From Hordeum vulgare subsp. vulgare (lineage: Eukaryota > Streptophyta > Magnoliopsida > Poales > Poaceae): 64,000 bases of DNA. A program made the translations under genes and the position numbers. The stretch covers positions 27,759,267 through 27,823,266 of the forward strand of contig NC_058519.1 in assembly GCF_904849725.1 (NCBI RefSeq). Reading direction: 5' to 3'. How positions within the stretch are numbered: position 1 is the first letter of the stretch; the number at the start of each line of letters is the position of its first letter. Below the pieces are notes generated by a model. It was not told the origin of the DNA, did not search any database, and saw only the letters and a list, made by a program, of their open reading frames with translations. Positions 1 to 12,703 of this stretch are shown piece by piece.

Positions 1-3000
1 CTGTACCTGCAACTGGTGTTGTAGTAATCTGTGAGCCACAGGGGACTCAGCATTCTCATTTCCAAAGGTATCAAGACTAGCAAAGCTTAATGGGTGAGGC
101 AAGGTTAAGTGGTGAGGTAGCGGCAGCGGCTAAGCATATATTTGGTGGCTAACTTACGAGTACCAGAAATAAGAGGGGGGAGATCTACGCATAACGGACG
201 TGAACTACTGGTGATCAAATGAATGATCCTGAACACCTACCTACGTCAGACATAACCCCACCGTGTCCTCGATCGGAGAAGGAACTCACGAAAGAGACAG
301 TCACGGTTACGCACACGGTGATCATATTTTAATTAAGTTAACTTTAAGTTATCTAGAACCAGTGTTAAACAAAGCTTCCACGTTGCCACATAACCGCGGG
401 CACAGCTTTCCGAAAGATTTAACCCTGCAGGGGTGCTCCAACTAGTCCATCACAAATTACCACAAGCCGCATAGAAATCCTCAATCATGAAGCTCGCGAT
501 CTCGTCGGATTCCCTAGTGGAAAACCTCAACTCTGAGATTACCCAAAGCATCACCGGAATCCCGATGCACAAGATATCTCGTCAAAGGTAAAACTAATCC
601 AGCAAGGCCGCCCGACGTGTCGACGATCCCGATAGGAGTCGCGTACCTCGTTCTCAGGACACGACGGATGAGCGATGGTTACCACGCCAAATGCCGAGTT
701 GCCCCGGGTAGCATTAATAAGCTGCTCTGTTTTGGACCAACACTCATGAGGAGCACTGGCCCGGGGGTTGATTAAAATAGTCCGCGGGTGCCGGCGGGTC
801 CCTATGCAATTTTATTAGGTGATTAGGCAAAAGTAGTACCAAAGTTGGGCCTTGCCAGACCAGCTTTAATCTAAAACGAATTATCAAGGGGGTCCCCATA
901 ACAACCCCGATCGTGTTAGGAGCGCTCAAATATGGAACATAACACCGGTAGCCGGTAACTAAAGGGGGCAAAGGTGGAACAAAACACCAGGCTAGAAAAG
1001 GCCGAGCCTTCCACCTTTTACCAAGTATATAGGTGCATTAAATTAAATAGCTTTTAATATGGTGATATAACAAGGAACCCATGTTTTGCATGGAAGCATC
1101 TGCACCTGCAACTAGCAACGCTATCAACAGGGTTAAGCAAGCAGTAACATAGCCAATCAGTGGTTTGCTAGGTCGAACAGGTTGAAGGTTTCATGGCATT
1201 GATGAGAGGCTGACATTTAACAGGTGGTAGGCAACGAGACATAAACGTCAGCATCGAGATAACTAGCATGGCAATGATAGTAATGGTATCTGGGGAAATA
1301 ATCATCTTGCCTGAGATCCCGCTTGGAAGAAGAATGCCTTCGTGAAGCAGACGAACCGACGTAGTCGAACGGGTCCTCACAATCCGGCACGCTGCGGAGC
1401 TCTATCGAGACGAAGCAAACCGGAAACACAAATCAACACACGGAATTCACCACACGATGCACAACACATATTATGCATGAGTTACTGGATACATGCAAGT
1501 CACGGCATGGCAAATCACACAATCAAACGCTACACATTAAGTGAAGTTCAATATGCACGAGTTGCATATTGACGAAACTCCACGTTAAATATTTAGTTCA
1601 CTCCCGGTTAGATACACAGCAATATTAAATGTGATTAAACATGGCAAGAGGTGAAGCGTAATTAAACTACTTATCTAGGCATTTTAAGTGAGGTCAGAAA
1701 TGACATATAGCACCTCCAAAATGACCCCACGTGTTAATTTACAATTCTGTTCAGATCTGAACTAATGCATTTAATTGGTTGTGAAACAGCAAAAAAATAG
1801 GTTCACGTGATTCTACGTGTCTTGGCAAGCAATCTACACATAAGGAACATCTCCAACGGAGCTACGGATCAAAAGATACGGACACCGCAAGATATGATGG
1901 CATGAATGCAAAATGTGTGCAACGGCGGCTACGAGCACTTCATCACATGCAACCAGCAAGAGAAAATGAAACTGCACAAGATTCTAAGCAAGTTTCATGT
2001 AGGACACGATCAAAACGGAGCCACGGTTCGAAAACTACGAGCAAAAACAAGAAAACACTACAGTCTGCCAAAACAGCCACATAGCAACTTCTACGCCCCA
2101 CAACTACGACTACACAACTCCGATGAGCTCAAGCAAGGCATGGCACGGAAGAGGGCAAAAAGCACTACTACAAACATCTAACAACAACTAGCGTGGCAGC
2201 AAGGAGCACTAGGAAAAGAAGACACAAAATGGCATCTCACACACTATTTCAGACTTAGTGAAAATAACACCTCAAGAAGGTGCAGTTTTCAGCCTGAAGG
2301 CATATTGACAGCAGAAAAAACCTAAGCTACAGGACTCCAAATGGCATGAAACTTAACAGCATGCTAGAGAAACACAAGGGGTACAACTAACTCCATTGGG
2401 ACAACTCCAAAAGAGCTACAGATCACAAGATGCAAGCAAGACAAGACAACAACAAAATATAACAGATTCGAGACTTAGCAATATTTCAGCTCCTCTAAAA
2501 CAGCACTATTTCTAGCAACTTGAGAGCAAGAAAACAACACCTAAACATGCATTTCTATTGCAACTAAAAATACCAGGGGCTAGACAAAACATCCAAAAAC
2601 AACTTCCTAGTTGACAACTAATTCAAACGAGGTACGGAATAAATCCTACGAATTAATCAAAAGGGCATCACGGCAAAATATCGTGCGAACGAACTTCCTC
2701 ACACGCTAAAACTAATTGCACAGAAAAATCCATGGGATTTTTCTACCCCGGAAACATATAAAACATGTGGGGTTTGCAATACTAAATAATGCCACACAAT
2801 AATGCGAGAGAATATCCTAGACACGAAAAATAATCTAGCGGCAAATCCCTACACGCAAAAATACAAATGACTGCTCTAAAATACATGCAAAATTGACCCC
2901 TAAAACACGAGCATTTAACCTACGGCATACGAGCAATTCATACACGCGAGGAAAATAAATGCGGGCACCTACTTATGGAGACAGCACGTAAATCCACGCA

Positions 3001-4755
3001 TTAGGCACTCTAAACGGCGTCAAATAAATATGCAAGTTTCAAATTCGTACTCTACGCGCGAAACTACCACAAAACCATATAAAAAACGTCTCGATCCGAT
3101 CTACGGTTAATAAGTTACGGGCGTTTAAAAATCTAACGTTTATCTGATATTTAATTAAATCCAGAGAAATACCCTAAAAAGAAAAAAACATCTATCGGGC
3201 CTAGACTATGAGCGCTGGATATCTAAAATACGCTCGAGCGATAAATAGAGGTCTGGGGAGGAACCTCACCTTGGGCTTGGCCCAGGTCGGCGAGGGAGGC
3301 AGGCCGGTCAGCGCTGGATGGGCTGGCCCAAGCGGGGTAGGCTGCTGGCGGGGCCGTCGCGCTGGGCGTGGCGGCTCGCGTCCGAGGCGGCCCGAGCAGA
3401 CAACGGGCGAGGCGGGGGCAGCGAGGCCCATAGGTGCTGGTGGGCCGGCCCACACGGGCGAGGAGGCGGCAGCGCCCGCACGAACTCCTCGTCCCCTCGA
3501 CCAGGGATCCACGGCGGCGCTGGCAGGGCTCGACGCCGACGGGGGCTGCTGCAGCGGGACGCTAAGGCGACGGGAGGAGGCGGCGCCTGCCGGATCTGGC
3601 CAGACCTCGCCGGATACGGCCGTCGGTGGGGAGGCAGCAAGGCGGCGACGGGAGGACCGGGGCCCTGGCGGCGGGGTTGCAGCGGCGAGGGCGAGCAGAC
3701 TTGCGCGCTCTCCGGCGAGCAGGCTGCCGGCGGCACAGGGGCGGCGCGCTCGGGAGCCGGCGCGGGATCCAGGCGGCGGGCTGGCAAGGCAAGGGCCGGC
3801 GGGGTTGCTGGCCGGCGTGGCGGCGCGGGTGAGGGAGCCATGGGGGAGGCTCGGGGTTGCAGGGGCTCAGGCACTCGGCGGCGGCCGGATGGGCCTCGGA
3901 GGGCCGCGCGCGGGCTCTGGCGGGCCGGCGGCGCGGGTGGGGAGAGGCTGCTGCGGCTAGGGTTAGGGTTAGGGAGCGGATCCCGAGGAGGATTAGGGGG
4001 GCGCCCAAAATAGGCAGGGAGGGGTGCTTAAATAGGGAAAGGGGCTAGGGTGCAGGGTATCTGGGGTTTTTTCGACCCTCCGGACGCGTTCGTGTGGTCC
4101 GATCGGAGAGGCGGGTTAGGGATAGGTGGGACACGGAAAATGAGGAGGGATTTGAGGAAGGCTGTCTAAATTGCATGGGGGGGGTATTTATAAGGAAAAG
4201 GGGGCTCGGTTAACCGGAATCGCAATCCGGATCCAACCGCGGGGTCGGATTCGGACGATTCCGAACGCGGGTATGGGTACGCGGCCGTGTAGAGGGGATA
4301 TCCGGAGACGAGAGGGAGAACGGGGGGCGCGGCACGAATTTTTAAAACACCGACAGACGTCCGACGGTAGACCGAATACAGTGCCGCTACGGGCGATCGT
4401 TCGGGTACCAGACGGTCTCCGATCGCGACGAAATCCGACAGGCGGCCTCGCTATAACTAATCACGACCGCACGTCAGATCTCAACCCGATCAGAGAAAGT
4501 TTTCAACACACTTTAAAAACAGGGTTTCGACGGTGCCGCGGGCGCGTGCGTGTGCGATCGGACTCAGAATGGGCAACCACGAGAACCGGCAACAACTAAC
4601 GGATGCAAGTTTTGAAAAACGGGCGGCAGCGGAGACGCCGATGCAATGCAGATGATGCGCATGATGCGATGATGATGCGACAACTGAAAATACCCACACG
4701 ACGAAAACGGAAAGAAAAGGGGAAGCTTCTAGAACGTCGGCATCGGGCTGTCACA
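1..4755 (-). repeat. LARD LTR-1 (cut by window edge)
   Basis: This is the LTR of unit 1, missing about 371 bp at its left (3' in element sense) because the window starts inside it. Its right end at 4755 is set by comparison with LTR-7, where homology stops at the same base. Contents in plus coordinates are an A-rich stretch to about 3200, a GC-rich island at about 3250-4010, a TTAGGG-like motif at 3957-3974, a TATA motif on the minus strand at 4185-4193 and an 8-G run at 4177-4184. It carries private differences in the GC island (near 3415, 3432 and 3625) and at about 322, which shift the reading frames seen in the other copies. That argues against protein coding here. Confidence 0.85.
4177..4193 (-). 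promoter_or_regulatory. TATA motif plus variable C run in LTR-1
   Basis: The minus strand reads TTATAAATA (4193-4185) followed directly by a run of 8 C. It is about 560 bp into the LTR, a sensible place for the end of U3. A second motif, TATTTAAG, lies at 4027-4034, just before the GC-rich island. Promoter activity is inferred. Confidence 0.5.
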
Positions 4756-7700
4756 ACTCTCCTACACTACAAGAGGATCTCGACCCGAGATCCAAGAATG
4801 AAAGGGGGAGAGGATGAGAAAGAACAAGAGGCAAAAACTTAGTCGCTTCTTTGACAAACGAGTGAAACCAACGATCCTTGAAGGTTGCCAAGAGATGATG
4901 AATGACATGAGAAAGAAGCAAGAATTCACGGAAAATTTCGGCAGCACTTCGGTAGGAAAAGGGGACAAAAAAAATAAATTCGATAAGATGAAAGAAATAG
5001 ACCATATTCACAACAAACAAGTAAATAGAGCAAGGGAACACCATGATCTTGATAGAATAACAAGATAGACCCAAAGGAGCAGTATCACAATGCCTCCGGA
5101 ACAAGAGAATATGAACTAGCTCATACGGAAGAAGAGAATGAAGAAAAAAGAATGACAACTACCATCACAATAGAATTGAAGAGCCTCCGAATAGAGAATT
5201 GACATAGTAGTTTTAAAACCAACAACGAAAGAACCAGATAGTAGTGGGCTTATGAAAATCATCTCAACAAATATGAGGTGACAAACAACCACTAAAAGGA
5301 AGAAGGACAGATGAAAGCAAAGATATGAAAACTTCTTACACCGAGAGGATACATTGAGAACTGGGATTAATGACAAGCACCATGATAGCAAGAATCCATA
5401 GGAAAAGCTTTAGGTGAAATCCAAACCAAGATAGCTCAATGAAGGAATCATGGGTTGAAAATAACTCAACACCATAGAATCGGTGGGTTTAATTATCTCA
5501 TTCTTGAAAGAAAATCTCTTCGAGGCTCCTACACTAACAAGAAGGCTATAATGCCACCTCCAAGGATAAAGGAAGAACAAATGCACTTGGGAATGCAAGG
5601 GAACGGATACTTGAGGTCCTCCAACAAGAATCTTGAAGAATACTTTGAGATAGAATTGAAAACTTGATGAACCACCATGAAGGACCACCGTATACAAATG
5701 AATGATGCAAAGACATGAAGGTGGAAAGAATAAGATTATGACCTTGCGAGGATTTAGATGAAGCCTCACAAAGAGATACTTGATAGAACTTGGAACTCCG
5801 GAAAAGAAAAGATAAGAACACTTGAGAAAAGGAATTGATATCACGAGCCACTCCGGAAGAAGAATTGAAATCTCTTTGAAGAAGGAAGAACAAGAATAAG
5901 AATTATGTTATGCTCATCCTTCATCAAGTGTAATTGATGACAAGCAACGGATCTAGCATACAACTTATTCCTCTTAAAGAGATTGAGGAGAGATATGAGC
6001 ACAAGCTAGAAGAAGTCTTGAAGGAGACACCGATGATAATTGAAATAATGAGGCAACCATGAATGAATGGAGATACAAGAGAACGAAGAGATCATGAGCC
6101 ACCTGAGAGAAAAAACTAGAACACGACACTAGAATAATTGAGAGACGAACGAAGAGACAACAATTGAGACGAATTGAGGATGAAAGCTGAAAGCTGAGAA
6201 CGAAGATTCTTCTAAAATGATGGCCTTCAAAGGAACGAGAAATAAAAACAACTTAGAAATGCACCGGATAGCAAGAAAGGGATTACTCATGATAGAAACA
6301 ATTGAAGATGATAGCACCAAGCTGAAATGATGAATCTCCAAGAGAATGGACCAAGATTCGAGAAAAACACTCCTTCGAATTTGCAAGCTAAGAATGATGA
6401 CGAGGAACAACACCAAGAATAGCTGAGACTTCCGGAATAAAGAAGAATGCAAGATTGAGCCAAATTTGAGAATTAATTAAATGGATCTTGAAGAAAGAAT
6501 ATGACTGATGAAATCCATACTTACGTCATAGTTGAAAAGAATTAAGGATCTCCGAAAAAGATTAAAGAGCCAGGTAAGATCCTGGGAAAGAACCTGTGGG
6601 TTATGGGCCCACTCAAAGAAACCACCGTTAGAAAAGATTGCTAGAACGAGAGATATTGCACCGGTATGAAGAGAACTAGATGAGGTTGAGAACCTCAAAA
6701 TAATTAAAAGAATTGAAAACTCGAAACTCAGAGATATCTTCAGCACTCCGGATAGAAAAAAGAGAGGAATGAATAGCAAGATAGGCTCATATCAATCCCA
6801 ACATAGGAAGAATTACAAGGATAAAAGGGATATGATGAACACGGATATCTGAATTAAATTCACCGGGTAAGAGAGAAAGAACAGATAGTGGAAGCACAAT
6901 GAAAAGGAAACTCTTGGATGAAAATTGAATCACTGAGAAAAGGGCGGGAGGGTGGGGAAAAACAAAGACAACTCGGAACAGATGAGACAAACTCCGGTAA
7001 AAATTGAGAAAATGATCTGCAACATTTTGAGAGGATTGAATTCACTGAAGAGAAGCACACCAGTTGAAAAAAGAATTGATATGACGACTCCGGTTGACAA
7101 GAATTAACAAGAGAATTGATTAAGCCAAAGGATTTGCATTCTCACATAAAAAATATGAGAACACAGATTAGGAAAGATCTGAAATCACCACTTGACATCG
7201 AAGCAACACGAATTACCACAATCAACAAAACAAAGGGATGAGGCTTACGAAACAAGCCAGAACAAACTCATGAGAAAGATTTCCGTTCGATATTTTCGTG
7301 GACAGGATCGCACGGGCACGATTTATAGAAGCCATCAAGTGCAAGGCAGTGCACCTGACATACGAAGCGTCCCCGAGTCGTAGCAAGCTACAAGGACTCT
7401 TTAAGACACAACATGTACCGCTGTAAGTCGACCGAGAACAAACGAATCCACTAGATGTCGAACCCCAACCTAACATCATGCATTTGTTGGAAGATTGTCC
7501 TATAAGCAACTACTTGAATTCCCACCTATGAATTCCCGAAATATCTGGTCATGCAATCTGGTACACGGATACAAGGAGTAATAATCACTCAACTCCTATA
7601 CTAACCCGTCACCTGTATCACATCCGTCAACACACGACCAGAATCTCGGACCTTCATCTACAACAGACCCTCGTGATCACAACGATACAAAGTATGGCAG

Positions 7701-8134
7701 TACTCCCGAACAATCTGCACCAGTACTGGGGACATCGGGGTTATCTCGCCACTAATAGTATTGAAGCAATTACGAACATCCTTCGTTTTGAGATACTAAG
7801 AAATCTGAATGATAACGATGTGCTCAAGAATCCCCTGGAGCTCAACTCCCTGGAAGAAGATCAAGTCAGACAGGAGGCACCAAGACAGAACTCCGTCACA
7901 TCGGCATTATATAGATTACAAAAATATCCGCGTGATCCTAAATTTTTTTGAGTGGGAAGAGAAGTAGAGTAAATTATTACGTCGAGATTCCTCACCAGAG
8001 CATAGAAGAGGAGAAAAAAGTGTCCTACTCTCCGATATATAACTAAGACTCAAATAGTTTTTCACTAGACTCGACTCGGCCAAGTTCGATCAATCAAGGG
8101 GGCTCCTAGGTCGGTCCTTGCTCTGATACCAACT
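4756..8134 (-). mobile_element. LARD internal domain 1, non-coding (3379 bp)
   Basis: This domain runs in element sense from the primer-binding site at 8131 down to a short purine-rich tract (GGAGAG, minus strand, about 4757-4762) next to LTR-1. It is GA-rich on the plus strand, and every frame is broken into short pieces with no gag or pol motif. A core CTCCGG-type motif recurs irregularly (5094, 5185, 5795, 5851, 6431, 6551, 6744, 6991 and 7087). A perfect 8-bp hairpin lies at 4775-4793. This copy has private alleles (for example near 5391, 7141, 7260 and 7790) and keeps the junction alleles also seen at the end of domain 6. Confidence 0.85.
8120..8131 (-). promoter_or_regulatory. Primer-binding site, initiator tRNA-Met, unit 1
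   Basis: The minus strand reads TGGTATCAGAGC, complementary to the 3' end of plant initiator tRNA-Met and three bases inside the LTR end. It would prime minus-strand DNA synthesis and fixes the element orientation. Confidence 0.88.
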
Positions 8135-8435
8135 TGTCACGCCCAAGATGCGACCCTATCCTCAATTTGGCACGAGGACCTCGTCAGGGATAGAAGCGCA
8201 TCTCGTCGTGTCGCAAGAATGGATATCGTTACAAGTACATGTACTGAAAAGAAGAGATATATATAAAGAGTTGGCTTACACTCGCCGCAAGCTACACCAG
8301 AGTCACATCAGTACATTACATAACCATCAAGAGTAAGAGCAGGGTCCGACTACGGACGAAAATAAACGACAAAAGAAGAACGACGTCCATCCTTGCTCTC
8401 CCAGGCTGCGGGCCTGGAACCCATCCTAGATCGAT

Positions 8436-8460
8436 GAAGAAGAAGAAGAAGAAGAAGAAG
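8436..8460 (+). repeat. GAA microsatellite near the LTR 3' end
   Basis: Just over eight GAA units lie about 300 bp inside LTR-2. The same tract recurs at the equivalent place in every complete LTR (for example near 16944-16968, 25455-25479 and 50979-51003). Confidence 0.85.
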
Positions 8461-11400
8461 CAACTCCAAATGAACAATCAACGCGCTCGCGTCATGTAAC
8501 CTTTACCTGTACCTGCAACTGGTGTTGTAGTAATCTGTGAGCCACAGGGGACTCAGCAATCTCATTTCCAAAGGTATCAAGACTAGCAAAGCTTAATGGG
8601 TGAGGCAAGGTTAAGTGGTGAGGTAGCGGCAGCGGCTAAGCATATATTTGGTGGCTAACTTACGAGTACCAGAAATAAGAGGGGGGAGATCTACGCATAA
8701 CGGACGTGAACTACTGGTGATCAAATGAATGATCCTGAACACCTACCTACGTCAGACATAACCCCACCGTGTCCTCGATCGGAGAAGGAACTCACGAAAG
8801 AGACAGTCACGGTTACGCACACGGTGAGCATATTTTAATTAAGTTAACTTTAAGTTATCTAGAACCAGTGTTAAACAAAGCTTCCACGTTGCCACATAAC
8901 CGCGGGCACAGCTTTCCGAAAGATTTAACCCTGCAGGGGTGCTCCAACTAGTCCATCACAAATTACCACAAGCCGCATAGAAATCCTCAATCATGAAGCT
9001 CGCGATCTCGTCGGATTCCCTAGTGGAAAACCTCAACTCTGAGATTACCCAAAGCATCACCGGAATCCCGATGCACAAGATATCTCGTCAAAGGTAAAAC
9101 TAATCCAGCAAGGCCGCCCGATGTGTCGACGATCCCGATAGGAGTCGCGTACCTCGTTCTCAGGACACGACGGATGAGCGATGGTTACCACGCCAAATGC
9201 CGAGTTGCCCCGGGTAGCGTTAATAAGCTGCTCTGTTTTGGACCAACACTCATGAGGAGCACTGGCCCGGGGGTTGATTAAAATAGTCCGCGGGTGCCGG
9301 CGGGTCCCTATGCAATTTTATTAGGTGATTAGGCAAAAGTAGTACCAAAGTTGGGCCTTGCCAGACCAGCTTTAATCTAAAACGAATTATCAAGGGGGTC
9401 CCCATAACAACCCCGATCGTGTTAGGAGCGCTCAAATATGGAACATAACACCGGTAGCCGGTAACTAAAGGGGGCAAAGGTGGAACAAAACACCAGGCTA
9501 GAAAAGGCCGAGCCTTCCACCTTTTACCAAGTATATAGGTGCATTAAATTAAATAGCTTTTAATATGGTGATATAACAAGGAACCCATGTTTTGCATGGA
9601 AGCATCTGCACCTGCAACTAGCAACGCTATCAACAGGGTTAAGCAAGCAGTAACATAGCCAATCAGTGGTTTGCTAGGTCGAACAGGTTGAAGGTTTCAT
9701 GGCATTGATGAGAGGCTGACATTTAACAGGTGGTAGGCAACGAGACATAAACGTCAGCATCGAGATAACTAGCATGGCAATGATAGTAATGGTATCTGGG
9801 GAAATAATCATCTTGCCTGAGATCCCGCTTGGAAGAAGAATGCCTTCGTGAAGCAGACGAACCGACGTAGTCGAACGGGTCCTCACAATCCGGCACGCTG
9901 CGGAGCTCTATCGAGACGAAGCAAACCGGAAACACAAATCAACACACGGAATTCACCACACGATGCACAACACATATTATGCATGAGTTACTGGATACAT
10001 GCAAGTCACGGCATGGCAAATCACACAATCAAACGCTACACATTAAGTGAAGTTCAATATGCACGAGTTGCATATTGACGAAACTCCACGTTAAATATTT
10101 AGTTCACTCCTGGTTAGATACACAGCAATATTAAATGTGATTAAACATGGCAAGAGGTGAAGCGTAATTAAACTACTTATCTAGGCATTTTAAGTGAGGT
10201 CAGAAATGACATATAGCACCTCCAAAATGACCCCACGTGTTAATTTACAATTCTGTTCAGATCTGAACTAATGCATTTAATTGGTTGTGAAACAGCAAAA
10301 AAATAGGTTCACGTGATTCTACGTGTCTTGGCAAGCAATCTACACATAAGGAACATCTCCAACGGAGCTACGGATCAAAAGATACGGACACCGCAAGATA
10401 TGATGGCATGAATGCAAAATGTGTGCAACGGCGGCTACGAGCACTTCATCACATGCAACCAGCAAGAGAAAATGAAACTGCACAAGATTCTAAGCAAGTT
10501 TCATGTAGGACACGATCAAAACGGAGCCACGGTTCGAAAACTACGAGCAAAAACAAGAAAACACTACAGTCTGCCAAAACAGCCACATAGCAACTTCTAC
10601 GCCCCACAACTACGACTACACAACTCCGATGAGCTCAAGCAAGGCATGGCACGGAAGAGGGCAAAAAGCACTACTACAAACATCTAACAACAACTAGCGT
10701 GGCAGCAAGGAGCACTAGGAAAAGAAGACACAAAATGGCATCTCACACACTATTTCAGACTTAGTGAAAATAACACCTCAAGAAGGTGCAGTTTTCAGCC
10801 TGAAGGCATATTGACAGCAGAAAAAACCTAAGCTACAGGACTCCAAATGGCATGAAACTTAACAGCATGCTAGAGAAACACAAGGGGTACAACTAACTCC
10901 ATTGGGACAACTCCAAAAGAGCTACAGATCACAAGATGCAAGCAAGACAAGACAACAACAAAATATAACAGATTCGAGACTTAGCAATATTTCAGCTCCT
11001 CTAAAACAGCACTATTTCTAGCAACTTGAGAGCAAGAAAACAACACCTAAACATGCATTTCTATTGCAACTAAAAATACCAGGGGCTAGACAAAACATCC
11101 AAAAACAACTTCCTAGTTGACAACTAATTCAAACGAGGTACGGAATAAATCCTACGAATTAATCAAAAGGGCATCACGGCAAAATATCGTGCGAACGAAC
11201 TTCCTCACACGCTAAAACTAATTGCACAGAAAAATCCATGGGATTTTTCTACCCCGGAAACATATAAAACATGTGGGGTTTGCAATACTAAATAATGCCA
11301 CACAATAATGCGAGAGAATATCCTAGACACGAAAAATAATCTAGCGGCAAATCCCTACACGCAAAAATACAAATGACTGCTCTAAAATACATGCAAAATT

Positions 11401-12683
11401 GACCCCTAAAACACGAGCATTTAACCTACGGCATACGAGCAATTCATACACGCGAGGAAAATAAATGCGGGCACCTACTTATGGAGACAGCACGTAAATC
11501 CACGCATTAGGCACTCTAAACGGCGTCAAATAAATATGCAAGTTTCAAATTCGTACTCTACGCGCGAAACTACCACAAAACCATATAAAAAACGTCTCGA
11601 TCCGATCTACGGTTAATAAGTTACGGGCGTTTAAAAATCTAACGTTTATCTGATATTTAATTAAATCCAGAGAAATACCCTAAAAGGAAAAAAACATCTA
11701 TCGGGCCTAGACTATGAGCGCTGGATATCTAAAATACGCTCGAGCGATAAATAGAGGTCTGGGGAGGAACCTCACCTTGGGCTTGGCCCAGGTCGGCGAG
11801 GGAGGCAGGCCGGTCAGCGCTGGATGGGCTGGCCCAAGCGGGGTAGGCTGCTGGCGGGGCCGTCGCGCTGGGCGTGGCGGCTCGCGTCCGAGGCGGCCCG
11901 AGCAGACAACGGGCGAGGCGGCGGCAGCGAGGCCCAGAGGTGCTGGTGGGCCGGCCCACACGGGCGAGGAGGCGGCAGCGCCCGCACGAACTCCTCGTCC
12001 CCTCGACCAGGGATCCACGGCGGCGCTGGCAGGGCTCGACGCCGACGGGGGCTGCTGCAGCGGGACGCTAAGGCGACGGGAGGAGGCGGCGCCTGCCGGA
12101 TCTGGCCAGACCTCGCCGGATACGGCCGCCGGTGGGCGAGGCAGCAAGGCGGCGACGGGAGGACCGGGGCCCTGGCGGCGGGGTTGCAGCGGCGAGGGCG
12201 AGCAGACTTGCGCGCTCTCCGGCGAGCAGGCTGCCGGCGGCACAGGGGCGGCGCGCTCGGGAGCCGGCGCGGGATCCAGGCGGCGGGCTGGCAAGGCAAG
12301 GGCCGGCGGGGTTGCTGGCCGGCGTGGCGGCGCGGGTGAGGGAGCCATGGGGGAGGCTCGGGGTTGCAGGGGCTCAGGCACTCGGCGGCGGCCGGATGGG
12401 CCTCGGAGGGCCGCGCGCGGGCTCTGGCGGGCCGGCGGCGCGGGTGGGGAGAGGCTGCTGCGGCTAGGGTTAGGGTTAGGGAGCGGATCCCGAGGAGGAT
12501 TAGGGGGGCGCCCAAAATAGGCAGGGAGGGGTGCTTAAATAGGGAAAGGGGCTAGGGTGCAGGGTATCTGGGGTTTTTTCGACCCTCCGGACGCGTTCGT
12601 GTGGTCCGATCGGAGAGGCGGGTTAGGGATAGGTGGGACACGGAAAATGAGGAGGGATTTGAGGAAGGCTGTCTAAATTGCAT

Positions 12684-12703
12684 GGGGGGGGGGGTATTTA
12701 TAA
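12684..12703 (-). promoter_or_regulatory. TATA motif plus variable C run in LTR-2
   Basis: The same TATAAATA motif is at 12695-12703, with an 11-residue homopolymer, the longest in the array. The second TATA-like motif is at 12534-12541. Confidence 0.5.

Noticed and set aside
1906..2181. Frame of 91 codons repeated in all seven units
   Set aside because: It is conserved only because the units are nearly identical at DNA level; there is no domain and no codon-level constraint to see.
3957..3974. TTAGGG-like run as a true telomere or interstitial telomere array
   Set aside because: There are only about three units, inside every LTR, and the plant telomere unit is TTTAGGG. It is better read as a telo-box-like promoter motif.
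3562..4008. Minus-strand frame with a hydrophobic start (MGAPLILLGIRSL) downstream of the LTR TATA motif
   Set aside because: It looks like a secreted-protein start, but the rest is Pro/Arg-rich low complexity and the frame is not kept between copies.
3208..4013. Long open frames on both strands of the LTR GC island (up to 268 codons, seen in each unit)
   Set aside because: Several frames are open at once because of high GC content. They change length and frame between copies through small indels (copies 1 and 7), use low-complexity Gly/Arg/Pro/Ala sequence and show no known domain.
4765..4776. CACTACAAGAGG as a CACTA transposon terminus inside the LARD
   Set aside because: It lies 10 bp from the LTR end in every unit. 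There is no matching inverted end, no subterminal repeats and no target duplication.
8120..8131. tRNA-Met gene fragment
   Set aside because: Only 12 bases match, at the fixed distance from the LTR expected for a primer-binding site; there is no cloverleaf.
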